Made by a program: the position numbers and the translations under genes | Notes under the pieces: generated by a model | Database searches by the model: none | Told to the model about the DNA's origin: nothing | Seen by the model: the letters and a program-made list of their open reading frames with translations, nothing else | Part shown: one piece after another, positions 21,226 through 31,157 of the stretch | Numbering within the stretch: position 1 is the first letter of the stretch | Layout: each line of letters opens with the position of its first letter | DNA from: Gari tellinella | Lineage: Eukaryota; Mollusca; Bivalvia; Cardiida; Psammobiidae | Direction of reading: 5' to 3' | Length of the DNA: 64,000 bases | Assembly: GCA_922989275.2 (NCBI GenBank) | Contig: OV277864.1 | Coordinates: 51,025,550-51,089,549, forward strand

Positions 21226-21459
21226 AAAACACCTGCCTCGAGTCGCCAGGTTCACAGTCATGCACTCTATCACGTCGCCATAAAAGCGTGCTTGTACAGC
21301 AAGGCCTTACAAGTGATGATAAACCTTAGTAACCCACTGTGACTATAGTAATAAATGCACTTCAATCAACCTTTGATAAATCACATCTTAATCCTTTACT
21401 CCATAGCCTTTTGCCAGGGGAGCAGTTTTCTGCTATACATTTACTTCTACAGCATTCCC

Positions 21460-21800
21460 TCCCTACAACGACCCTCCCAACAACAATTCCTTCTTTACAA
21501 CGACGTTTGCCACAGTTCCCTAAACAAGACAATTATGTCTAACACTTTTACTTCTGCAATATCGTCTGCTTAAAATTGTCATTTGCTGTTTTTCCTAAAG
21601 TTACATAATTGACAGAAAAAAATCTAAATGCCGAGTCACAAACAGCTTGAATCCAGATCAGACGCCACGTTTACGCGGCGTCTGATCTGGATTCAAGCTG
21701 TTTTCAAGTGTAGTCAATTTCCCTCCCTTTAACGACTCCCTAGATGAACAACCCACACAATGTTTGTCTCCCATTGGGTGTCCTTGTAGTGAGGGAACTC
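21460..21800. mobile_element. Degenerate MITE with CCCTCCCTACAACGACC ends and a hairpin core
   Basis: Left end TTCCCTCCCTACAACGACC, right end GTAGTGAGGGAACTCCGTA. The core hairpin at about 21640-21703 has the tip GCCACGTTTACGCGGCG. It is related to the better preserved 58636-58978 element. Confidence 0.6.
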
Positions 21801-21965
21801 CGTATCATGCTTTAAGCAGTATAACCTGGTAAATCCTTTGTTTAATGGCTGTAATGAAAGGTTTTACTGTATTATCATATTAAGATATAGACATGGATTA
21901 TTCAGTAATATTTATCTCTTGGTCAAAATACACAGACATATACATATTACATAAATATTGGAGTA

Positions 21966-22375
21966 CAGTTAAACCTCTCTATTACAACCACTAAAACAGG
22001 GCTGCCATTTCTCCAATTTTTTTAGATAACTTCGGATTTTATCCTAGCAGATGGTAGCTTAAAGCAGGTTAAAAGTAAAGCAGAATATGCCTTCAGTAAG
22101 TGCGCTTGAAAAGAAGAAAGTTTGGAAATCTTAGGAATTTTCATGATCAACTTATGGCAGCCCTGCTAAAACGAATGCTAATTGAGTGTATTAAAATCAG
22201 ATGACAGCTTAGAGCAAGGTGACAATAAAACAGAAAGCTCCTAAAGGAGCTTTCTGTTTTACTGTCACCTTGCATTAAGCAATCACCTATCATAAACATC
22301 TTATAATTGTCATAAACATCCCATAAAAATCTTATAATAACACAATTTAGTGGTCATAATAGAGAGGTTTTACTG
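21966..22375. mobile_element. pogo/Tigger-like MITE carrying a nested MITE
   Basis: CAGTTAAACCTCTCTATTAC and GAGAGGTTTTACTG ends with TA on both sides (21964-21965, 22376-22377). The palindrome is GAAAGCTCCTAAAGGAGCTTTC. It is interrupted by the CAGGGCTGCC MITE at 21997-22165. Confidence 0.85.
21997..22165. mobile_element. CAGGGCTGCCAT MITE, second copy
   Basis: Ends CAGGGCTGCCAT and ATGGCAGCCCTG, flanked by CTAAAA (21991-21996 and 22166-22171), a perfect 6 bp duplication. The interior again holds one arm of the TTAA-MITE hairpin (CTAGCAGATGGTAGCTTAAA). Confidence 0.85.
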
Positions 22376-22648
22376 TACTCCTATGTTAAACAGAAATAAA
22401 CATGAAACTTTTTGCGTAGATCTAATAGTGATAGTTATAAAATCCGATCCTCCAATTCTAACTTTCTTGTTTCAATGTGTTAGATAAATACTTGGAGAAA
22501 TAGATTTCATATCAAGATCATCTGGACATAATTGCATAAAACAAATTTAACACACTGAACCCAAGTATACTCATCAATTATAGTGTACTTGTAAAGAGTA
22601 CACTTGTCCTATACAAACAGTGTAGCCATAGATCAGATGGCTCCTTAA

Positions 22649-22893
22649 CCCTATCCCCAATAGGAGCGACTTTTAGTCCATTTAATTTATTCCTTCACTG
22701 AAGAAAATAGTTTCAATATGTACAGTCATGAACATGTACAATAAGAAATATTTTATAATTCCTAGCAGAGGGTATCTTAAAGCAAGGCTGAAAGTAAAGC
22801 AGAATGCGCCTTAAGGCACATTCTGCTTTACTTTCAACCTGGTTTAATTGGTTACATGTCTTCAAAACAAGACACAGGCTATTGGGTAAAGGG
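22649..22893. mobile_element. Palindromic TTAA-MITE inserted in another hairpin's tip
   Basis: TTAA at 22645-22648 and 22894-22897; ends CCCTATCCCC and GGGTAAAGGG. The hairpin tip is GCGCCTTAAGGCAC. The host is an AAACAGTGTAG hairpin whose arms end CTCC on the left and resume GGAG on the right, so the insertion hit the palindromic CTCCTTAAGGAG centre. Confidence 0.9.
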
Positions 22894-23124
22894 TTAAGGA
22901 GCACTCTGATCAGGGTCAGCACTGTTTGTAATACATGTATTTGCAATTTATTGTAAACACAACCCTACATAGTCAAGAATGGACTAGACTTAATTTAAAA
23001 GTGGAACAATCCATTAAAGGTTTCAGGGGTAATCTTAAAGCAAATCATCTTTCAAGTATTGCACTCTACAAAAACACTAAAAACTAATAGTCCTCTCTCT
23101 CTTGAGCAACTAACTAGTTAGATA

Positions 23125-23327
23125 CAGTAGAACCTCTCTATTACGACCACTAAGTTGTGACAAATATTAGCCGTTTAAGACAGGTGACTGCTTAAAGCAA
23201 TGAGAAAGTGAAACAGAAAGCTCCTACAGGAGCTTTCTGTTTCACTTTCACTGCTTTAAGGTGTCACCTGTCCTTTATACGGACAATTAGCCTTCTTTTT
23301 AGTGGTCGTAATAGAGAGGTTTTACTG
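23125..23327. mobile_element. pogo/Tigger-like MITE
   Basis: CAGTAGAACCTCTCTATTAC and GTAATAGAGAGGTTTTACTG with TA flanks (23123-23124, 23328-23329). The palindrome is GAAAGCTCCTACAGGAGCTT. Confidence 0.9.
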
Positions 23328-23822
23328 TATAATGGGACAATGAAAGGTAGGTGGCCGCTTAAAGCAGAAAAAATGTACATGTAATGTAGCTTTCTGCATT
23401 ACATTCATTCTGCATTAAGCCTTCATCTATCTTAAACAACAAATAAGGCTTAATTTTAATGCCATTGGATAATTGAACAGTGGTTTTATTGTAAGAGGAA
23501 ATAAAACCTATTCAAACGCTAGTTATGATAAATTGAAACAATAAAAGTGAAAATCACATTGTTGAATAAATACCTGCATTACATTTTGTGAATACCGTAA
23601 CATTCCTAAATATTGGGATATCCTGTATAACTGATGTAATTATTCTAAAAATTGAACTAGTTGCTTTTATCACAGTCATTTGGCCCAAAGATGTAAACTG
23701 AATGGCAAACAGTGTAGATCCTAATCAGACTGCTCCTAACCCTTTACACCATGACCTGTTACTAGTTTTGAAGACACATGACTACTTAAAGCAGGTTGAT
23801 AGTAAAGCAGAATGCAGCTTAA

Positions 23823-24068
23823 CCCTTTACCTCATAGCCTGTTTCTAGTTTTGAAGACAGGTGACCACTTAAAGCAGGTTGAAAGTAAAGCAGAATGTGC
23901 CTTAAGGCACATTCTGCTTTACTTCCAGCCTGCTTTAAGCTAAAATCTGCTAGGCTATATAAGATATTTGTAACATGGTAATTGTTCATGAGGGTATTAA
24001 CTGGAACTATTTTCTTCAGCGGAGGAATAAATTAAATACGCTAAAAGTCGCTTCTATGGGGGAAAGGG
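23823..24068. mobile_element. Palindromic TTAA-MITE, nested
   Basis: TTAA at 23819-23822 and 24069-24072; ends CCCTTTACCTCATAG and GGGGGAAAGGG. Inserted exactly at the TTAA tip of the outer copy's hairpin (GCAGCTTAAGGTGC once rejoined). Confidence 0.9.
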
Positions 24069-24104
24069 TTAAGGTGCATTCTGCTTTACTTTAGCCTCTT
24101 TTAA

Positions 24105-24338
24105 CCCATAACCCCATAAATAAGCATTTTATTTATTTCTCCACTGAATAAAATAGTTCCAATTTATACAGCCAAGAATATGTACCGTAATGAATAATGC
24201 CTATTTTTAAGCAGATGGTAGCTTAAAGCAGGCTGAAAGTAAAGCACAATGCACATTTAGGCACATTCTTCTTTCCTTTCAACCTGCTTTAAGTGGTCAT
24301 CTGTCTTCAAAACTAGATACAGGCTATGGGGTAAAGGG
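24105..24338. mobile_element. Palindromic TTAA-MITE, nested, opposite orientation
   Basis: TTAA at 24101-24104 and a decayed TTTA at 24339-24342. It lies in the CTTTAAGC arm of the outer copy. Confidence 0.85.
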
Positions 24339-24472
24339 TTTAGCTACCATCTGCTAGGATACAGGAACTACTTATTGTACATATTCATGCCTGTATAAAT
24401 CGGAACTATTTTTTTAAGAGGAGAAAATAAATTCTATAGGCTAAAAGGCGCATTAATGTGGGAAAGGGTTAA

Positions 24473-24692
24473 CCCATTCCCTCATAATGACGCCTTTTGG
24501 CACCTCTGTAAGAGTCAGGTTTTGAAACTATTGTGATAAACAGAACATTTGCTCCAGAGGAGCAAATGCTCTATTTATCACAATGGTTTCAAAACTCCAA
24601 AATCCTGAAATTTTCTTTTTTCAAGTAAATGTTCCTTTCCAGTAGATCCATTCATTGATGTTGAGTCTAAAAATAGCCTATTAGGTAATGGG
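24473..24692. mobile_element. TTAA-flanked MITE with a CATTTGCTCC hairpin
   Basis: Ends CCCATTCCCTCATAATG and TATTAGGTAATGGG. The hairpin arms are TGATAAACAGAACATTTGCTC and GAGCAAATGCTC. The termini match the main family but the core differs, so it is a separate subfamily mobilised by the same kind of machinery. Confidence 0.8.
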
Positions 24693-24945
24693 TTAAAGGA
24701 GTAGTCTGATGAGGATCTACATTGTTTGCCCAAGCCCTTACTGTCCCAATACTTAGGGTTATTACAGTAATGTCAAAACATCAGGTTTTGGTGTCACCAT
24801 AACATATCCCATATCCAACAGTGCCAAAATTGGATAATAACAAACAAATATATTTACAGAAAGAAGTATGATATTTTCCCCCAATAAATGTGTTGTAAAA
24901 CCTTTAGCTCATTGCAAACAGCTTGAAGTCAGATCAGCGACACCA

Positions 24946-25183
24946 GGGGCTTGTCTTATGAAACATCTAAGATAAACATTGTTAGTCAGATTCTGAAACT
25001 CTCAAGTACTGATTATTTCTCCATCTAATCCTGTCTTGTGACATCTCTTTGGAATTGTCTTTCAAGACGATTCCAAAGAGATGTCACAAGACAGGATTAG
25101 ATGGAGAAATCAGAAATTAGATGTATTTTAAAGTTTTGACTTACAACTGTTTTTGTTGTACGATGTTTCATAAGACAGGCCCC
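24946..25183. mobile_element. MITE of the GGGCCCGTTTCA family
   Basis: Ends GGGGCTTGTCTTATGAAACAT and ATGTTTCATAAGACAGGCCCC around a long palindrome with GAGATGTCACAAGACAGG. Inserted into a hairpin repeat (AAACAGCTTGAAGTC on the left). Confidence 0.75.
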
Positions 25184-25349
25184 AGGTAACCGGACTTCTG
25201 AGCAGGCTGCACACTCCAATTGAAATAAATCATTAATATTTACAAAAATTCATTCTTATAATTTTCTATATCATATTGCATAATGTTTGCATTTAATTTT
25301 GTTAAATATTCAGTATACCGTGTACTTGTCATCTATAACGAATCTTAAC

Positions 25350-26055
25350 TATAGGCCTAACAGTTTCAGAGAAGAAGATTTTTTAAAGGTTTTCCTATTA
25401 TAAGTGTATGTAAAACTGATAAGCCCTGGGACGGGACTAATTTTGACCCGGGGTCATTAATTATATAATCTTGGTATAGGACTATAAGGCAAAGCTACAT
25501 GTCAAATATTAAGGATCTTGGCCTTAGGGTTTCAGAGAAGAGTTTTGAAAGTTTTTCTCAGAAAAATTGATTAAACCAACTGCAGGGCCATTTTTGGAGC
25601 AGGGGTCATAATTTGAACAATCTTGGTGGAGGACCACAAGACAAAGCTTTATGTCAAATACTTAAGATCTGGGCTTACAATTTCAGAGAAGAAATTTTTA
25701 AAGGTTTTCCTGTATAAGTCTTTGTAACACTGATAAACCCCAGGGCAGGGCCAATTTTGACCCGGAGGTCATAATTTTAATAATCTTGCTAGAGGACTAT
25801 AAGGCAAAGCTACATGTCAAATATAAAGAATTTTGGCCTTACGGTTTCAGAGAAGATTTTTGAAAGTTTTCCTAAGGAAAATTGATAAGCACGAGGGCGG
25901 GGCCATTTTTGGTCCAGGGGTCATAATTTGATCAATCTTGGTGGAGGACAACAAGGCAAAGCTATATGTAAAATATTAAGGATCTGGGCCTTACGGTTTC
26001 AGAGAAGAAGATTTCTAAAGGTTTTCCTAAGAAAAACTGATAAGCCCCAGGGTGA
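25350..26055 (+). repeat. Degenerate tandem units of a subfamily 1 stem-loop element
   Basis: Four or more diverged units with GTTTCAGAGAAGAAGATTT and CTGATAAGCCC phrases. Neither terminus is preserved. Confidence 0.6.
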
Positions 26056-26567
26056 TGTTAGAAACAATTGAGAACGCTTGAAAACGATCACACACTCAAC
26101 CCAAACTCTTAAAGATCTTGGACCCAAAGCATGATAAGACCGACAAGTAAATTAGGGAGACATGATAAAGCTGAAAGCTCTTGTTATAGTGATTGTAATA
26201 GGGACGTTTTACTGAATTCTATTTATTTTGAGAAAACTTGTTTTTGTAGCATTCCTCAATTGATGTGATTCTTAGTTGTTCTTAGAAGTGTTTATCTCTA
26301 CTCACTAATGAACGAAAAAAGTAGTTAAACCTTTCAATTATGACCACTGAAAATGAGCAAGACGGTTTAAGACAAGTGACAGATTAAAGCAAGAAACAGG
26401 TGAAGCTGAAAGCTCCTATAGGAGCAACCAGCTGTCTAAAACTCAGACAATATTAGGTCATTAAGTGGTCATAATAGAGAGGCTTTACTGTTTTTCACCG
26501 GTGTATTACATTTCCCGGAGGAGTTGAACACATAGTTGAACACTGTTTAAGTAAAGGACTTTTTACT

Positions 26568-26797
26568 CTTTCAACACCGGTTTTAAAATGTACTCATTAC
26601 ATTTGCAAACAGTGTAGACCCAGATCAGAGGGCTCCTATAGGAGCCCTCTGACCAGCGTCTACACTGTTCGCTTATTTAAGCAAGTTTATCCTAAGTTTC
26701 CCACAATTCCAAGTAGACTAGTTGATGTTTTGGGTAACTAAAATGATCCACAAGGGAACCTAACAACCCACAAGAGTTATCTAGTGTTGAAAGAGTT
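26568..26797. mobile_element. Hairpin MITE with CTCTTTCAACACC ends
   Basis: Left CTCTTTCAACACC, right GTGTTGAAAGAGTTAA. The core hairpin (26605-26670) has arms AAACAGTGTAGACCCAGATC and GACCAGCGTCTACACTGTTC and the tip GGGCTCCTATAGGAGCCC. Confidence 0.7.
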
Positions 26798-27152
26798 AAT
26801 AGTCCATCAACAAACATCACAGTCAGCTGCGAAATGAGAAGTTATCTGAGACAACTCAAACACAATATCTATGAGAAAAGGCAGGAACATCAAAATCTTG
26901 AAAACTGAACAAATCTGTCGGCTGAAAACAGCCTTGCATGCTAAATATAAATTTGAAAAGCAAGTGCGTAAGACATAAGTTTAAAAAAAAGCTACCAAAC
27001 ACCAATTACATTCCATAAATTTGCGTCGAGGACAAAAAGGAACTGAACACTTGGGTATCAGAATGCCTTTACAAAATCCCATTAAAGTAAACCTTGCCTT
27101 TGCATAAGAGTCACAGGATGCCTCTATACCTGTCCTGATATATGCACATTAC
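26798..27152. other. Interval downstream of GBA2 without recognisable features
   Basis: AT-rich. No repeat or coding frame stands out. It could include GBA2 3' flank; I see no convincing - strand AATAAA close to the stop. Confidence 0.4.
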
Positions 27153-27346
27153 CAGGGCTCCAGATAAGATGGGAGTAAACTAAATAAATCCATTTTTTTG
27201 TAAAAAATTGATAGCACCAAATCCTATGGTGTGACTACTCATTAGAATCGTCTCTTCGAGACGATTCTAATGAGTAGTCACACCATAGGTTTTCATGCAA
27301 AAATGAAGATTTTAATTTTTTGATACTTCCCTTATCTGGAGACCTG
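27153..27346. mobile_element. MITE with CTCCAGATAAG ends near the GBA2 3' end
   Basis: Ends CAGGGCTCCAGATAAG and CTTATCTGGAGACCTG enclose a perfect palindrome with CTATGGTGTGACTACTCATT and GAATCGTCTCTTCGAGACGATTC. It starts about 94 bp after the GBA2 stop, so it may be transcribed in the 3' UTR. Confidence 0.8.
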
Positions 27347-27439
27347 CATCAGGCTATATCAGTTTAATATGGGCGATTCCCACTGATCACTATGGTGGCA
27401 AGGGTGTAAAAACTTGGACACCTAGGCCATCAACAATTA

Positions 27440-27637
27440 TCAACTCTTGAAGAGCTGTGGCTGGTATTTCTCTAGGGCCCACTGCATGGACCAGACAGCA
27501 AGCGCCCGCATGTAGCCCAGGGAGCGGAAGTGACGGGAGGCCATGTAGGCCTCCGGGCTCTGGAACATGAAGCCCAGCCACTCCCAGCATACATTGTAGT
27601 TGCCCCAGGCAGTCTGGAATGCTTCGTCTAACATGTT
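27440..27637 (-). CDS. GBA2: Non-lysosomal glucosylceramidase (GBA2), last exon
   Basis: Encodes 65 residues and the stop. The acceptor TTTTCTCTTTCAG lies just upstream on the - strand (27640-27638 is CAG) and the exon starts in phase 0 with AAC ATG. The peptide contains AFQTAWGNYNVCWEWLGFMF, QSPEAY and FRSLGYMRALAVWSMQWAL, which match the C-terminal helices of the GH116 (alpha/alpha)6 domain; the phrase shape (pro-glu-ala, then arg-ser-leu-x-tyr-met-arg) is diagnostic of GBA2. The enzyme hydrolyses glucosylceramide to glucose and ceramide at the cytosolic face of ER and endosomal membranes. The C terminus is short, ending soon after the last helix. Confidence 0.9.
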   Translation of the reverse strand, partial: NMLDEAFQTAWGNYNVCWEWLGFMFQSPEAYMASRHFRSLGYMRALAVWSMQWALEKYQPQLFKS

Positions 27638-27858
27638 CTGAAAGAGAAAAGGAAGGATTTGGAATTGTATTTTGGATTTGTTATGACTTTATGTCGCTTT
27701 TATCAGTATTTCAGTCATATGGCAACATCCAGCTAATTACAGGTGGAGGAAGACCCTAGGTGCCTTTTATACACTGTTTTATATCTGTATAAATTGGAAC
27801 TACTTCCTTCAGTGGAGGAATAAATTAAATGTGTAAACAGGTGTATCATTGGAGTTAA

Positions 27859-28103
27859 CCCATTACCTCATAGCATGTTTCTTGTTTTGAAAACAGATGG
27901 TCACTTAAAGCAGGTTGAGAGGTAAAGGAGGGTGTGCATTAAGGCACATTCTGCTTTACTTTCAGCCTGCTTTAAGCTGCCATCTGCTAGAATATAGAAA
28001 CTACTTCTTATAGTTCATATTCATCACTGTATAAAGTAGAACTATTTTCTTATATGGAGGAATAAATTCATGGCATAAAAAGGCGTATTTATTGGGGAAC
28101 GGG
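27859..28103. mobile_element. Palindromic TTAA-MITE in a GBA2 intron
   Basis: TTAA at 27855-27858 and 28104-28107; ends CCCATTACCTCATAG and GGGGAACGGG. It abuts the right half of another copy (27770-27854). Both lie in the intron between 27638 and 28169. Confidence 0.85.
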
Positions 28104-28169
28104 TTAAGCTGTTAACACTATCAAAGTCATCATTTGGGTGGACATAATTAGTGTGGCTGATAATAATAC

Positions 28170-28361
28170 CTCTTGAATCATCTGCGCAGCGAGACTGAAG
28201 GTGACCCCTGTCCAGAACTCCTCTGATTGGTTACTAGAAGTGTCAGTCTTGCCATCTGGACGTGTCCCATTGATGGCCCCCATGTTCCCTTCACCAAAAC
28301 CCAGAACATTATTCTTGAACACAGTCTTCAACGCCTTCTTCACTTTCTCCTCAGGAAATAT
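28170..28361 (-). CDS. GBA2: GBA2, internal exon
   Basis: 64 codons, phase 0 at both ends. The acceptor TATATTTTCAG precedes ATATTTCCTG and the exon ends CAAGAG before GTATTATT. It encodes IFPEEKVKKALKTVFKNN, GFGEGNMGAINGTRPDGKTD, SSNQSEEFWTGVTFSLAAQM and IQE. The GAINGTRPDG and WTGVTFSLAA segments are characteristic of the GH116 catalytic domain near the active-site cleft. It joins in phase to the exons at 31157-31048 and 27637-27440. Confidence 0.92.
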
Positions 28362-28414
28362 CTGAAAATATATTGAACAAATTGGTCTTGTAATAATACA
28401 AGTTTGTTGTTTAA

Positions 28415-28649
28415 CACATTCAACCCTAGCGACAAGTTTACTTGTTATTTTCAAACAACATACTTGTGAGGAATACACTTGTCCCATGCAAACAGTGCAG
28501 ACCCTGATCAGAGGGCTCTGATTAGGGTCCACACTGTTTGATATTTTGAAATACATGTATATTGTTAAAATCAACTCCAAATAGTCAATAATTGGCTAAA
28601 CTTTTTTTGAAATTGGAATTGTCCATTAAAAGTTTCAAGGGTGAATAAG
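28415..28649. mobile_element. TTAA-flanked hairpin MITE in a GBA2 intron
   Basis: TTAA at 28411-28414 and 28650-28653. Ends CACATTCAACCCTAGCG and TTTCAAGGGTGAATAAG. Hairpin AAACAGTGCAGACCCTGATC and GATTAGGGTCCACACTGTTT. Confidence 0.75.
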
Positions 28650-28876
28650 TTAATGTACATTTTGGGCTAGAAAACTCACCTGCTACCAACATACAAATAT
28701 TTAATAAAGGACACTCTACATCATCCAACATTTCTTTGGGCTATGGACTACAATGTACATCAAACCATGTCTTTCATTTTTAAATTCTTTTGCAATCAAA
28801 CTTTATTGTTGTAAGAAATCTAGAAACAGGCTATGTGGGGTTAACCCTACAGCCCGCTGTAGAGATTACTAATTAC

Positions 28877-28951
28877 ACATGCAAACAGTGCAGACCCTGA
28901 TCAGAGGGCTCCTGTAGGAGCCATCTGACCAGGGTCTGCACTGTTTGATAT
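28877..28951. repeat. Hairpin repeat in a GBA2 intron
   Basis: Arms AAACAGTGCAGACCCTGATC and GACCAGGGTCTGCACTGTTT with the tip GGGCTCCTGTAGGAGCC. Confidence 0.75.
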
Positions 28952-28980
28952 TTCATTGTTGTTTGTTGTCATATAAGAAC

Positions 28981-30930
28981 AAGAGCCCCATGGGGCATAT
29001 GTCGCTCACCTGATAATAGCTGTACATCAAAATGGAGATAATGATTTATGTCCAGGACGGGGTCATTTTTTACCCGAGGGGCATAATTTGAACAATCTTA
29101 ATAGAGGACCTGTAGATGATGCTATGTTCCAAATATCTAAGATCAGGGTACTAGGGTTCTAGACATGAAGATTTTTTTTAAGTTTCCATTGAAAAAATCT
29201 ATTTTTAGCTCCTGTGACCTACATATGCAACAGACTGGAACCATTTGAACAAAATAGATAAAGTCATCTAGAAGTAACACCATGCCGAATATCAAAGCGC
29301 TGGCTATATTAGCTTCAGAAAAGAAGACGTTTGAAAACTGTGACCCCGGGTGGGGCTAATTTTGACCCCAGGGGCATAATTTGTACAAACTTGATAGAGG
29401 ACCTGTAGATGATATGCAATCGACCAGAACCATTTGAACCTTATTGGTATAGGACATTTAAAAGTGTCACCATGCCAGATATCAAAGCTCTGGCCATATT
29501 AGTTTCAGAGGAGAAGACGTTTGAAAATTTCACTATATAACTCTATGTAAAACTGTGACCCCCGGGGCGGGGCCAATTTTGACCCCAGGGGCATAGTTTG
29601 TACAAACTTGATAGAGGACCTGTAGATGATGCTATACGACAAATGTCTAAGATCTGGCCCTTGTAGTTTCAGACAAGAAGATTTTTTAAGATTTCCTTAT
29701 TTTTTCACTTGGTTGCCATGGCAACCAGAGTTCTACATTGTTTTTAATTCTTTGAACAATTTTGAAACAACTTGACCCAAGGAACATTCGTGTAAAGTTT
29801 GGTTGAAATCTTTTCAGCGGTATATGAGGAGATGTCATTTGAAGCAATTGTTAAAGACAACAATGACTGTATAAAGTGAAATTATTTTCTTCTGTGGAAG
29901 ACTAAATTAAAGACATAAAAAGGAATATGTATGGGTTAATAGGTTAATAAATATCATTATTTACATTTTCTAAATATAAGAAACTATATGTAAAAGAGTG
30001 GCAAATAGTTTGGATCCAGATTAGATGCAGCATTATGTGGCATCTGACCTGGATCCATACTGTTTATGGCCAAGAATTAATTGTGGACTGATAGACAGAA
30101 AGATAAACAAACAAACAAACAGACAGACCAAAAGTAATATGCCTTGAACTAAGTTGTGCTTGAGCATAAAATAGCAGACGTCATCATTTCTGCTATGTAT
30201 CTCAGTGACCTGAGTTCAGAGCTAGCTATGGGTCAGTTATGCAATAAGAGACGGTCTCAGGGAGAAATGACTATTATCATGCTGAACTGTTGTCTGCTCC
30301 AAATGTTTGTTGTCTGCTCCAAATGTTTGTATGTGAAATATGTAAAAAATAATAACTTATATTTTCTAAATATAAGAAAATATGTAAATTAGTGGCAAAT
30401 AGTTTAGATCCAGATTAGATGCTGCATTATGTGGCATCTGACCTGGATCCAAACTGTTTGCAAAAATGTTGCATTTAGTATAAGGGTAGCTTCTTAGCCT
30501 GGAAGATACAATGGGTCTGTATAAAAACGGATCATTAGAGAGTTTTTACTGTCAGACCTGCATCAAAAAGCACTGATACGGCCAGGGTTGAGTCAAATTT
30601 GACCCTAGGGTTTTGATTTTTTACAATTTTGAAAGTGATTTAGTAGAAGATACTATTCCTGCAATATCTAAGGTGTGGGAACAGTGGTTTTTTACAAAAA
30701 ACTTGTTTAAAGTTTTTCACTTTTTTTAATAAATTTCAATAAGTAGTAAACATTTGAATTTTATTTTAACGATTTCTGTAGAGAAGCATCCAAGGAACAC
30801 CATCAGCAATTTAGTTTTTCCCTCAAACTCGCGGTTTCAGAGGAGATGTCGCTTGAAGTAAAATTTGAACGGACGGACGACGGGCGATCACAACAGCTCA
30901 ACTTGAGCCTTCGGCTCAGGTGAGCTAAAA
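28981..30930 (+). mobile_element. Composite terminal-stem-loop element, 1.95 kb, copy 2
   Basis: 5' CAAGA plus the palindrome GCCCCATGGGGC, then TCGCTCACCTGA. 3' AGCTCAACTTGAGCC, loop TTC, GGCTCAGGTGAGCTAAAA. It carries the same internal TTAA-MITE half and the same two hairpins (30001-30066, 30393-30462) as the copy at 14421-16343, with a short local duplication near 30285-30325 (TTGTCTGCTCCAAATGTTTG twice). It ends about 118 bp from a GBA2 exon, inside the intron. Confidence 0.85.
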
Positions 30931-31047
30931 TTCAACAGTAGACTGGTTCCAAATCCCTGAACTAGAAGAGTCAAAAAGGATAACAACTACCCACAAGAGA
31001 TATTTAGGGTTGAAAGGGTTAAGATGATATGTAATTGAAACAGGTAC

Positions 31048-31157
31048 CGTATCATCTGTAATTCCTGCAGCCTTCATGTACCAGTTACCAGCCAGCTGGT
31101 CGGCCATCACACTGTCATGTGTACCATTGGTGCTGCAGTCATAGTTGTAATAGTTAC
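31048..31157 (-). CDS. GBA2: GBA2, internal exon with probable acid/base aspartate
   Basis: 110 bp. The first two bases GT complete a Gly codon with the G at 42470, giving WNG-NYYNYD. The exon continues CSTNGTHDSVMADQLAGNWY, MKAAGITDDT and ends before GTACCT, phase 0. The MADQLAGNWY motif is the conserved GH116 segment that I believe contains the catalytic acid/base Asp (from memory of the family; alignment would confirm). The acceptor TTGTAG at 31163-31158 has a poor pyrimidine tract and is the 3'-most of eleven copies of a 31 bp repeat that includes the exon's first 20 or so bases. Confidence 0.92.

Larger units (their letters stand above)
20049..21330. repeat. Long inverted repeat with tRNA-like heads, interrupted by another element
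   Basis: Left arm 20049-20193 pairs with a right arm split into 20267-20304 and 21226-21330. Shared blocks include TTTATCATCACTTGTA, TGTACAAGC, GCATGACTGTGAAC and GGCGCCCAACATGG (inverted in the partner). The right arm is broken by the stem-loop element at 20305-21225. GGCGCCCAAC is also reminiscent of a retroelement primer-binding site, but nothing else supports that. Confidence 0.65.
23705..24730. repeat. Nest of four TTAA-MITEs inside one hairpin repeat
   Basis: The outermost host is a hairpin repeat whose left arm is 23705-23736 (AAACAGTGTAGATCC) and right arm 24697-24730 (GGATCTACATTGTTT). Its tip was hit by an outer TTAA-MITE (23740-24468). That MITE in turn contains complete copies at 23823-24068 and 24105-24338. 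A fourth TTAA element, 24473-24692, abuts it and shares a single TTAA (24469-24472). Confidence 0.85.

Noticed and set aside
28104..28580. A 158-codon single-exon gene
   Set aside because: Only 28361-28170 is coding (GBA2). The ends of the frame run into introns past a clear acceptor and donor and into a hairpin MITE.
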